Part shown: positions 36,739 to 41,801 of the stretch, one piece after another | Layout: every line of letters begins with the position of its first letter | How positions within the stretch are numbered: position 1 is the first letter of the stretch | Origin: an uncultured bacterium | Lineage (GTDB): Bacteria > Patescibacteriota > Saccharimonadia > Saccharimonadales > Saccharimonadaceae | Length of the DNA stretch: 41,801 nt | Assembly: GCA_903866605.1 (NCBI GenBank) | Contig: CAIPOF010000001.1 | Coordinates: 1 to 41,801, forward strand | Direction: 5' to 3' | The notes under the pieces: generated by a model | Database searches by the model: none | The model's input: only the letters and a program-made list of their open reading frames with translations | What the model was told of the DNA's origin: nothing | Translations under genes and position numbers: made by a program

Positions 36739-37536
36739 ATGAAAATTCAAGTTATGACTATCACGCCACAAATGGCAGTTGATATGTTAAAAAAGAACAC
36801 CGAGAACAGAAAATTAAGAGAAAGTACAATCGAAACTTACGCTACCGATATGCGTAATGGAGACTGGGTTTTAACTCATCAGGGTATCGCCTTTGACAAT
36901 GACGGTAAACTTATTGACGGTCAGCACAGACTCTATGCTATTATTAGAGCCAACGTGCCAGTCGAAACATTGGTGACCACGGGCAGTCAAGGTCATATGA
37001 ATATTGATACTCAAATTAAACGAACACCGACTGATATTCTAGGCATAGAAAAGAATAAAGTAGCCATTGTTAAGATGTGGAAAGAGGGTACGGTTAGATT
37101 TTTATCTGGTCGAAAATCAATGTTATCTATCGCAGAGATTAAGGGCTGGTATGATATTCACAAAGAAGCGATTGATTTTGCGGTTGAATCAACTCACACA
37201 CATAAGCTATATCTTCGTATGAACGCTATCAAGGCGGCAGTCGCCACAGCTTATTACCACGTGGACCACGAAAAGTTAAAAAGATTTTGTGAGGTTTTAA
37301 TTAGTGGCGAAGCGGTTAATGAGTTAGACAAAGACCCTTTGAAGCTGAGAGAGTGGGTAATATTTAACAAAGACGCTAAGTCCAGCTCGAATAGATTAGT
37401 TTATTTAAGAGTCCAACAAGTAATTAAAAAATATATGGAGGGTGTAGTTATCCAAAGTGTTAGCTTCAAAGGTCCAAAAGTTAATGACCCTTTATATTAT
37501 TTACCAGAAGATGAGGAGAAATTAGAAAATGTTTAA
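36739..37536 (+). CDS. DGQHR / ParB-like protein (265 aa)
   Basis: The ATG at 36739 follows AAAAAGGA and gives MKIQVMTITPQMAVDMLKKN, the typical N-terminus of a phage family with the phrase GKLIDGQHRLYAI (DGQHR at 60-64). The motif resembles the ParB/sulfiredoxin nucleotide-binding fold and the DGQHR domain of DndB-like proteins. The remaining 180 residues are helical. In phages its job is unknown; nucleotide hydrolysis and DNA binding are possible. An upstream ATG at 36697 lacks a good site. The next gene overlaps its end by 8 bases. Confidence 0.7.
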   Translation: MKIQVMTITPQMAVDMLKKNTENRKLRESTIETYATDMRNGDWVLTHQGIAFDNDGKLIDGQHRLYAIIRANVPVETLVTTGSQGHMNIDTQIKRTPTDILGIEKNKVAIVKMWKEGTVRFLSGRKSMLSIAEIKGWYDIHKEAIDFAVESTHTHKLYLRMNAIKAAVATAYYHVDHEKLKRFCEVLISGEAVNELDKDPLKLREWVIFNKDAKSSSNRLVYLRVQQVIKKYMEGVVIQSVSFKGPKVNDPLYYLPEDEEKLENV

Positions 37537-37735
37537 TAAAAAAGATGATGACGGTTTCAAAGTAGTTCAAGTTCAGATATTCGCCTTAGCCATTAAAATG
37601 GGTTTGAGCCCGAGAGAGTTTTTAGATTTAACTGGCAGTGCCGAAGCCTTAGATAAAATAGATAAGTTCGTAGTAGACTGTAACGAGTTAATGGCAGAAA
37701 CGAAAGATTTGAGGGAAAAGAATAAAAATGGCTAG
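37529..37735 (+). CDS. 68-residue unknown protein
   Basis: The start overlaps the DGQHR gene. The sequence (FKVVQVQIFALAIKMGLSPR, EFLDLTGSAEALDKIDKFVV) is helical with a charged tail. GAGGAG lies before the ATG. It may be a partner of the DGQHR protein. Family unknown. Confidence 0.55.
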   Translation: MFNKKDDDGFKVVQVQIFALAIKMGLSPREFLDLTGSAEALDKIDKFVVDCNELMAETKDLREKNKNG

Positions 37736-37907
37736 GAGTATACAAGAAATTGGTGGAGATATGTCTAAGATAAATGCTAGGCTCAAGGAGATAAACCAAG
37801 AGCTTAGCAATCTCCACAAAGAAAGAGACAAAATCGTGGCTGAGATTAGCCAGTTAATAGACGAGTATCATATAAATAACAGAAAGGAACAAAATGGGTT
37901 ACATTGA
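37728..37907 (+). CDS. 59-residue coiled-coil protein
   Basis: The frame starts MARSIQEIGGDMSKINARLK and continues as a long amphipathic helix (EINQELSNLHKERDKIVAEI). It is overlapped at both ends, by 8 and 14 bases, in a coupled series leading to the ssDNA-binding protein. It could act as a small dimeric adaptor. Function is unknown. Confidence 0.5.
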   Translation: MARSIQEIGGDMSKINARLKEINQELSNLHKERDKIVAEISQLIDEYHINNRKEQNGLH

Positions 37908-38502
37908 CGACAAGACGTACGAACCAGAAAGCACAGGTGGAAACTTTATGAAGTTAGTTGACGGAGAAAACAAGATTAGAATTGTTACCCCGACTTACTA
38001 TTTCAGAAAACACAACAGCCAAGAGGGTGGTAAATTCAAATCAGTTATCTGTATTGGCGAGAATTGCCCACTATGTGCCGAGGGCGACAGAGCAAAGAGC
38101 AGGTATGCTTGGGTTATAATTGATAGAAAAGATGGTCAGGCTAAAATTTTAGAGGTCGGTTGGTCTGTCTATGAACAAATGTTAAGCCTAGCCAAAGACG
38201 AGGAGTACGGAGACTTAAATACCTATGACTTGAAGATTAAAAAGTCAGGCGAGGGATTAGGCACTTCGTATGCGGTTGTAGCCAGTCCGAAGAAAACTGA
38301 TATCACCAAAGCTGAGTTAGATTTAGTTGGTAAAGCCGATATTGATTTAGACAAAGTCTTTGGCGGTGGCAAGTATACTAAGAAAGAAGAACCGGAAGTC
38401 AAAGAACCTTTTAAGGTCAGTCTGGCTTGGTCGGAGAAACAAGCGGACTTGGGTGACGAAAGCGATATGCCAGATGATTTCTTAACAGGTAAAGAAGATT
38501 AA
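37894..38502 (+). CDS. gp32-like ssDNA-binding protein (202 aa)
   Basis: The pattern NFMKLVDGENKIRIVTPTYY, CIGENCPLC (Cys53, 58, 61), YAWVIIDRKDGQAKILEVGW and SVYEQMLSLAKDEEYGDLNT matches the phage gp32-like OB-fold single-stranded DNA-binding proteins with a zinc-binding insert. The C-terminal tail is acidic (GDESDMPDDFLTGKED), as in SSBs that recruit partners. It is the only clearly recognisable replication or recombination protein here. AGAAAGGAA precedes the ATG. Confidence 0.8.
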   Translation: MGYIDDKTYEPESTGGNFMKLVDGENKIRIVTPTYYFRKHNSQEGGKFKSVICIGENCPLCAEGDRAKSRYAWVIIDRKDGQAKILEVGWSVYEQMLSLAKDEEYGDLNTYDLKIKKSGEGLGTSYAVVASPKKTDITKAELDLVGKADIDLDKVFGGGKYTKKEEPEVKEPFKVSLAWSEKQADLGDESDMPDDFLTGKED

Positions 38503-38514
38503 AAAGGAGAACAA

Positions 38515-38730
38515 ATGTTAAAAGAAAAAGCAGAAGAATTAATTAAAGAAGAAGAAAAAACCAGAGCATTGTTGTTAATCAAAGACAGATTGCAGACTAT
38601 CAAGAGACTTAAAGAACAGGTAAAGACCTGTAAGGCAGAGATTGAACAGTTGGAAGAATTAGATTTCTCTTGTATGGAGTCTAGTTGTATGATGAGTGGG
38701 TTACAAAGTTTAATGAGTAGACCTTTTTAG
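38515..38730 (+). CDS. 71-residue coiled-coil protein
   Basis: The sequence is a continuous charged helix (AEELIKEEEKTRALLLIKDR, LKEQVKTCKAEIEQLEEL) with a Cys/Met/Ser-rich end (FSCMESSCMMSGLQSLMSRP). It follows the ssDNA-binding protein by 12 bases with AAAGGAG upstream, so it may be a cofactor of it. Family unknown. Confidence 0.55.
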   Translation: MLKEKAEELIKEEEKTRALLLIKDRLQTIKRLKEQVKTCKAEIEQLEELDFSCMESSCMMSGLQSLMSRPF

Positions 38731-38747
38731 AACATAGATAACAGTTG

Positions 38748-38840
38748 AACCGTTAAGATGACTGAAGCGGTTACCCTTGATACGGCCCCTGGATTTATTT
38801 TCAGGGGTGAGCACCATAATCTACGTCGGTGTGGTGCTCG
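38748..38840 (+). promoter_or_regulatory. Three-hairpin structured leader
   Basis: Three stems lie just before the ribosome binding site of the 38858 gene: 38748-38752 / 38768-38772 (AACCG / CGGTT); 38786-38793 / 38800-38807 (8 bp with one G·U, loop TTTATT); and 38809-38816 / 38832-38839 (GAGCACCA / TGGTGCTC, 8 bp). The G·U pair suits plus-strand RNA. AAAGGAGG follows at 38848-38855. This is a good candidate for a cis-regulatory RNA. It does not match a class I know. Confidence 0.5.
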
Positions 38841-38857
38841 CTCTTGAAAGGAGGTTA

Positions 38858-39166
38858 ATGAGGGATGATAATATTAGTAAAGAGTGGCGTCTGAATACTT
38901 TAAACCACGCTATGGAAAGATACAGCGAGAGGTATAGTAAAAAGATAACAGCAAAACAGCACCGATATTTAAGTGACAAGTGTGCTAAACAAGACGCAAT
39001 CAATATTGGCTCGATAGATAGATTCGCTAAAGTAAAAATAATAGTCTATAAAGGTAGTCCAATGCCAGTCCTGTACGATACTAGGCTGCATATGATAGCT
39101 ACTTTTTTCCCTCCAAATGGGGTAACTCTATATGACTATATATATCGTAAAAGGAATGGAAAATAA
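38858..39166 (+). CDS. 102-residue unknown protein
   Basis: The ATG at 38858 has AAAGGAGG upstream; the frame extends to 38777, but that part lies in the structured leader. The product has a helical N-terminus (HAMERYSERYSKKITAKQHR) and a beta C-terminus (KVKIIVYKGSPMPVLYDTRL, then MIATFFPP). The last phrase, y.g...pV.yD....IaT.lPP, recalls phage proteins of a RelE-like size, but I cannot place it. Regulation by the leader is likely. Confidence 0.6.
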   Translation: MRDDNISKEWRLNTLNHAMERYSERYSKKITAKQHRYLSDKCAKQDAINIGSIDRFAKVKIIVYKGSPMPVLYDTRLHMIATFFPPNGVTLYDYIYRKRNGK

Positions 39167-39270
39167 TGGAATTTACGGATGATGAAATGGCCCTGTGGGG
39201 CCTGGACCAGAACGACTTAAATAAAATTGCGTATGAGGAATTAGAAAGAGAGCGAGATGAAGATAGATGA
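39166..39270 (+). CDS. 34-residue acidic protein
   Basis: The start overlaps the preceding stop (TAATG). The product MEFTDDEMALWGLDQNDLNK followed by IAYEELERERDEDR is strongly acidic and likely helical. The next gene overlaps it by 14 bases. It may be a small inhibitor or DNA-mimic peptide. Family unknown. Confidence 0.4.
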   Translation: MEFTDDEMALWGLDQNDLNKIAYEELERERDEDR

Positions 39271-39409
39271 AAATATAGCTGAAATTAGAAAATATGTTGA
39301 AAAGAACTTTGGGCCAAAATGTAAAGATTATGCTCCACTTTGTGCTTCTTGCGAAGTATATCGAGCGTTAGAAGCGTTAGAGTGGCTGATTAAGGATAAT
39401 AATGATTAA
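39257..39409 (+). CDS. 50-residue Cys-containing protein
   Basis: The frame reads MKIDENIAEIRKYVEKNFGP then KCKDYAPLCASCEVYRALEA. Three cysteines (C22, C29, C32) in a K-C...LCASC pattern could take part in metal or iron-sulfur binding. Its end overlaps the start of the ferredoxin gene by 8 bases, so it may be a redox partner. Function is unknown. Confidence 0.5.
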   Translation: MKIDENIAEIRKYVEKNFGPKCKDYAPLCASCEVYRALEALEWLIKDNND

Positions 39410-39587
39410 ACAAATTAACTGTGAGGGTTGCCTATCGTGCGTAAGAGCTTTACCATCAGTCTTTAGTGAAAGTATGGGGTCGGTCCGAATAGACCAGGCA
39501 GAGGGCGACAAAGTTATTAAGAGGTTGGGCAAGGAAGCGATAGAAGCGTGTTGCCCGAATGGTGCGATAAGTGTAGATAAGGAATAA
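39402..39587 (+). CDS. 4Fe-4S ferredoxin-like protein (61 aa)
   Basis: The sequence MIKQINCEGCLSCVRALPSV and ACCPNGAISVDKE gives C7-x2-C10-x2-C13 and a distal CPxGAI (C51; C50 also present). This is the ligand set of a single [4Fe-4S] cluster ferredoxin (family pattern CxxCxxC...P...CPtgAI). The classical fourth Cys after the first triad is Leu17, as in monocluster types. Length (61) fits. A redox role for host enzyme takeover, or electron supply to an early enzyme, is inferred. The HNH gene follows 2 bases on. Confidence 0.75.
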   Translation: MIKQINCEGCLSCVRALPSVFSESMGSVRIDQAEGDKVIKRLGKEAIEACCPNGAISVDKE

Positions 39588-39589
39588 AT

Positions 39590-40141
39590 ATGTTTGTTAA
39601 AAATCAAGCTACAAAAGGTTTTACAGGAAGACACCATACTTTAGAAACAAAGGAAAAGTTAAGATTGAAAAATATTGGAAGAACCTTTAGCGAAGAATCA
39701 ATCCAAAAGATTAAAAATGCTAAAGATGGTAATAAAAATCCAAATTGGAAAGGTGGAATTTACCCAAAACATATGTTGATTAGACAAAGTATTGAAAACA
39801 GAAATTGGATAAAACAAATTTTTGAAAGAGATAAATATACTTGTCAAGAGTGTGGTAAAGTTGGTGGATTCTTAAACGCACATCATATAAAGCAATTTGC
39901 ATATTATCCAACGTTAAGATTTGATTTGAGTAATGGTATAACACTTTGCAGAGAATGTCATAATAAACCAGGAAGACATGAAAGAAAAACAAAAATGCCA
40001 GAAGTTGAATTTGTAGATGTTACCCCCACAGATACTCAAAAATGTAAGTGTCGCTGTCACCTGCCTTTAGTAACTACGCATCTTTGCCCTGACTGTTTTA
40101 ATGGATGCCCCACAGATACTCAAACAGAAGGTGAAGAATGA
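39590..40141 (+). CDS. NUMOD3-HNH endonuclease, free-standing homing type (183 aa)
   Basis: The N-terminus has two NUMOD3-like DNA-binding motifs (FTGRHHTLETKEKLRLKNIG, then RTFSEESIQKIKNAK). Residues 82-125 carry a zinc-supported HNH: C85xxC88, NAHHIK (His98, His99), SNGITLCRECH (Asn115, C120xxC123). The C-terminal 40 residues add a Cys/His-rich piece (KCKCRCHLP, CPDCFNGC) and a tail CPTDTQTEGEE, encoded by a short element repeated elsewhere in this region. It is a likely selfish element. The methyltransferase start overlaps its stop by 4 bases. Confidence 0.85.
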   Translation: MFVKNQATKGFTGRHHTLETKEKLRLKNIGRTFSEESIQKIKNAKDGNKNPNWKGGIYPKHMLIRQSIENRNWIKQIFERDKYTCQECGKVGGFLNAHHIKQFAYYPTLRFDLSNGITLCRECHNKPGRHERKTKMPEVEFVDVTPTDTQKCKCRCHLPLVTTHLCPDCFNGCPTDTQTEGEE

Positions 40142-40887
40142 ATGAATATCTTAACAAAATAATCTGTGGCGACTGTCTAGAGGTAATGAAGAAACTACCC
40201 GATAAATGTGTTGATATGGTTTTATGCGATTTACCTTATGGAACTACTGCTTGTAAGTGGGACACAATAATCCCCTTTGAGCCACTTTGGAAAGAATACA
40301 AAAGGATAATCAAAGATAACGGGGCAATAGTTTTAACCGCCTCACAGCCGTTTACAAGTGCTTTAGTGATGAGTAATCCTGATATGTTTAAGTATGAGTG
40401 GATATGGATAAAAAACAGGGGAAGTAATTTTGCATCTGTAAAAAGAACTCCAATAAAAGAACACGAAAGCATTTTGATTTTTTATAAAAACTCACCCACA
40501 TATAATCCACAAATGCAAGAAAGAACAGGAGGAGGTATTGATAGAGTAAAAAAACCATTCAAGCAGACAAGAGATAAAATAAGCGAACACGGAGTTGAAG
40601 TAAAAGGTGCTGAGTGGCTTGACGAATTACGATACCCTTCAAGTTGGCAAAAGTTTAATTGTGAAGTCGGTATACACCCCACCCAAAAACCAGTAGCACT
40701 TTTTGAATACCTTATTAAGACTTACACCAACGAAGGAGATTTAGTTTTAGACAACTGTATAGGTTCAGGAACTACCGCTGTCGCCTGTATCAACCTTAAA
40801 AGAAATTTTATCGGAATCGAAAAAGAACAAAAGTATTGTGATATAGCCAATAAAAGAATAAGTGAAGTACCAGAAAGGTTAATATGA
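40138..40887 (+). CDS. Beta-class DNA N6-adenine/N4-cytosine methyltransferase (249 aa)
   Basis: Motif IV is CDLPYG (Asp31-Tyr34), a DPPY variant. Motif I is VLDNCIGSGTTAVA (Asp205-Gly211) near the C-terminus, with HPTQKP (180-185) before it and FIGIEKE after it. The order IV before I defines the beta class. No restriction partner is evident, so it is an orphan enzyme, probably protecting phage DNA from host restriction. It overlaps the HNH gene by 4 bases and is followed by a set of coupled mini-genes. Confidence 0.88.
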   Translation: MNEYLNKIICGDCLEVMKKLPDKCVDMVLCDLPYGTTACKWDTIIPFEPLWKEYKRIIKDNGAIVLTASQPFTSALVMSNPDMFKYEWIWIKNRGSNFASVKRTPIKEHESILIFYKNSPTYNPQMQERTGGGIDRVKKPFKQTRDKISEHGVEVKGAEWLDELRYPSSWQKFNCEVGIHPTQKPVALFEYLIKTYTNEGDLVLDNCIGSGTTAVACINLKRNFIGIEKEQKYCDIANKRISEVPERLI

Positions 40888-40919
40888 AAAATAATACTCA
40901 AACAGAAGGAGAAAAATGA
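40884..40919 (+). CDS. 11-codon mini-frame (MKNNTQTEGEK), repeat-derived
   Basis: This frame begins within the end of the methyltransferase and stops inside the start codon of the next gene (ATGA overlap). Its first 24 bases recur at 41137 and 41300. It contains AGAAGGAG, the ribosome binding site of the gene at 40916. Its role is probably to couple translation rather than to make a functional peptide. Confidence 0.35.
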   Translation: MKNNTQTEGEK

Positions 40920-41140
40920 AAATAAAAGAAATGACAACTCTACACATAGAAAATAGAATCAAGTGGCTTGGACGCCAAGAGGTTGACGAGTGGGATTTAC
41001 ACGGAAACGAATACGAAGATATTTGTGTTTTATCAACCGCCCACATCAGAGATTTCAATGAGAAAATAGAGAAGGAAATTGAATTGTTGAAGAAAGAACT
41101 AGATTTGAGAAAGGAAACTCCCAATGACCCAACCAAATGA
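40916..41140 (+). CDS. 74-residue unknown protein
   Basis: AGAAGGAGA precedes the ATG. The sequence (MTTLHIENRIKWLGRQEVDE, RDFNEKIEKEIELLKKELDL) is mostly helical with a coiled-coil end. The next mini-gene starts inside its stop (ATGA). Family unknown. Confidence 0.5.
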   Translation: MKIKEMTTLHIENRIKWLGRQEVDEWDLHGNEYEDICVLSTAHIRDFNEKIEKEIELLKKELDLRKETPNDPTK

Positions 41141-41211
41141 AAAATAATACTCAAACAGAATATAAAAAAGGCAGTGGCAGATTGACACCCCCCCCTAGGA
41201 AGATAAAATGA
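41137..41211 (+). CDS. 24-residue repeat-derived peptide
   Basis: The first eight codons (MKNNTQTE) are identical to those at 40884 and 41300. The rest is YKKGSGRLTPPPRKIK, encoded partly by a run of eight C (41188-41195). It overlaps the genes on both sides by ATGA, so it may serve coupling. Weak coding evidence. Confidence 0.3.
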   Translation: MKNNTQTEYKKGSGRLTPPPRKIK

Positions 41212-41303
41212 CAAATTTAACTAAACGAGAGTTATTTGGGTTAATGATTATGGCGATTGCAACTTATAATTTAATGATTTTAATTATTAAGGCGATATTA
41301 TGA
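41208..41303 (+). CDS. 31-residue single-pass membrane peptide
   Basis: The peptide MTNLTKRELFGLMIMAIATY followed by NLMILIIKAIL has a hydrophobic stretch of about 20 residues after a short charged start. It overlaps the neighbouring genes by ATGA. AGGAAG lies before the ATG. It may be a small membrane effector. Function is unknown. Confidence 0.4.
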   Translation: MTNLTKRELFGLMIMAIATYNLMILIIKAIL

Positions 41304-41659
41304 AAAATAATACTCAAACAGAACCCACCGATAAGATGAACAATAAGTGGGAAGACCATTCAGACGAACCAGAGTGGGGAGGCTGGAAAATAGTTAGTGA
41401 TATGCTTGATAATCCAGACGAAGTTGGAATTTATCCTACGAGTGATTGCTACTATAAGTTATATTTATTCGTCAAATCCCAACGCCTAGAGGCACAGAGA
41501 GAGTTGCTGGAGGAGATGCCGATAATGAAGTTACCGATGTCTGCGTTTCCAAAAGATGAGAAGACTAACGAAAGAATATTTGGTCATAATCAAGCAGTAG
41601 AGGTTTTAGAGTGTTGGCGTGATTCCAAACTATCACAACTAGAACCTAGAGAGGAGTAA
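41300..41659 (+). CDS. 119-residue unknown protein with repeat-derived N-terminus
   Basis: The first eight residues (MKNNTQTE) come from the repeated 24-base element. The remainder (DEPEWGGWKIVSDMLDNPDE, IYPTSDCYYKLYLFVKSQRL) is mixed and looks like a real domain, with a C-terminal charged helix. Such modular N-terminal leaders suggest the element spread by recombination. Family unknown. The gene at position 1 follows after the junction. Confidence 0.55.
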   Translation: MKNNTQTEPTDKMNNKWEDHSDEPEWGGWKIVSDMLDNPDEVGIYPTSDCYYKLYLFVKSQRLEAQRELLEEMPIMKLPMSAFPKDEKTNERIFGHNQAVEVLECWRDSKLSQLEPREE

Positions 41660-41660
41660 A

Positions 41661-41801
41661 ATGGATGATAATACTGGTTGCTGGATAATTGTTTTATTAG
41701 TAGTAGTAGCAATTTTAATAAAATGGATAATTTAGAAACACTATGTCTTAGATGTCACGGTTTAATACACGGTAATAAGTTAGTTTAACAATCAATAAGT
41801 A
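41661..41801. repeat. Right copy of the 141-bp terminal direct repeat
   Basis: Identical to 1-141. Joining the two copies places the membrane peptide gene directly after the 41300-41659 gene, with a strong ribosome binding site (GAGAGGAG). That the join makes a sensible gene order supports a circular or terminally redundant genome. Confidence 0.95.

Noticed and set aside
38777-38857. N-terminal extension of the 38858 gene
   Set aside because: The extra 27 codons lie in the three-hairpin leader, and the strong ribosome binding site is directly before ATG 38858.
1-41801. Alternative genetic code (stop codon reassignment), seen in some uncultured phages
   Set aside because: TGA, TAA and TAG all end genes in both units (for example TGA at 350, 35444 and 1886; TAG at 453; TAA at 39409) and the long genes are open without any in-frame stop to recode.
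1-41801. CRISPR array, integrase or attachment site
   Set aside because: No regularly spaced repeat of 20-40 bp and no recombinase gene was found. The only repeats are the terminal overlap, the 21-bp and 7-bp tandem units and the 24-bp start cassette.

Overview
The window reads as a complete tailed-phage genome, probably from a metagenome. The first 141 bases recur exactly as the last 141 bases (1-141 = 41661-41801), so the unit genome is about 41,660 bp and the sequence closes into a circle or terminally redundant map; position 1 is arbitrary. Virion genes include terminase, portal, scaffold, HK97-type capsid, a nozzle-like propeller protein, an adaptor-like protein and two large or Q-rich internal proteins. 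No tape measure, tail tube or sheath gene is recognisable, which points to a short-tailed (podovirus-like) particle. TGA, TAA and TAG all act as stops, so the code is standard. The DNA is AT-rich, with AGGAGG/GAGGT ribosome binding sites. Two CHAP lysins and the lack of a recognisable spanin fit a monoderm host, but the host cannot be named from the sequence.

Layout. There are two opposed transcription units. The minus-strand late unit runs from the small terminase (start 28670) to a 1394-residue virion protein (stop 1888). In transcription order it holds: terminase subunits; a 42-residue acidic protein, a zinc-ribbon protein, a GroES-like co-chaperonin and a membrane protein; portal; a tightly overlapped accessory block (methyltransferase, GT4 glycosyltransferase, HExxE protein, SpeD-like protein, PurD-like ATP-grasp ligase, Lys-rich peptide); scaffold and capsid; receptor-binding and appendage proteins; a lysis cassette with a CHAP endolysin and small membrane proteins; then tail chaperone, adaptor, nozzle and internal (ejection) proteins. 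The plus-strand early/middle unit runs from 28898 through the end of the window and across the junction to 1886. It carries small unknown proteins, a phiEco32-type COOH-NH2 ligase next to a class II glutamine amidotransferase and a zincin, a DGQHR/ParB-like protein, a gp32-like ssDNA-binding protein, a ferredoxin, a NUMOD/HNH endonuclease, a beta-class DNA methyltransferase, a secreted CHAP protein and many tiny Cys-rich proteins. The two units converge with one base between their stop codons.

The gene-poor stretches are rich in RNA structure. 29236-30194 has no convincing gene but many long complementary stems, including a perfect 13-bp pair and a possible pseudoknot, and looks like a large ornate non-coding RNA. 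35441-35558 has a strong promoter, a 12-nt segment complementary to a terminator loop, and a perfect 19-bp hairpin. Structured leaders precede 1187, 31233, 35833 and 38858. Six strong or moderate promoters share a TTGACA-type -35 and a 17-bp spacer.

How the genes may work together (inference): the early unit diverts host metabolism and modifies a peptide or cell-wall substrate (ligase + amidotransferase + zincin), protects DNA (methyltransferase, ssDNA-binding protein) and leaves replication to the host, since no polymerase, primase, helicase or integrase is visible. The late unit builds the particle, with its own co-chaperonin and a ligase/decarboxylase/glycosyltransferase/methyltransferase set that may decorate the virion or a cell-surface product.
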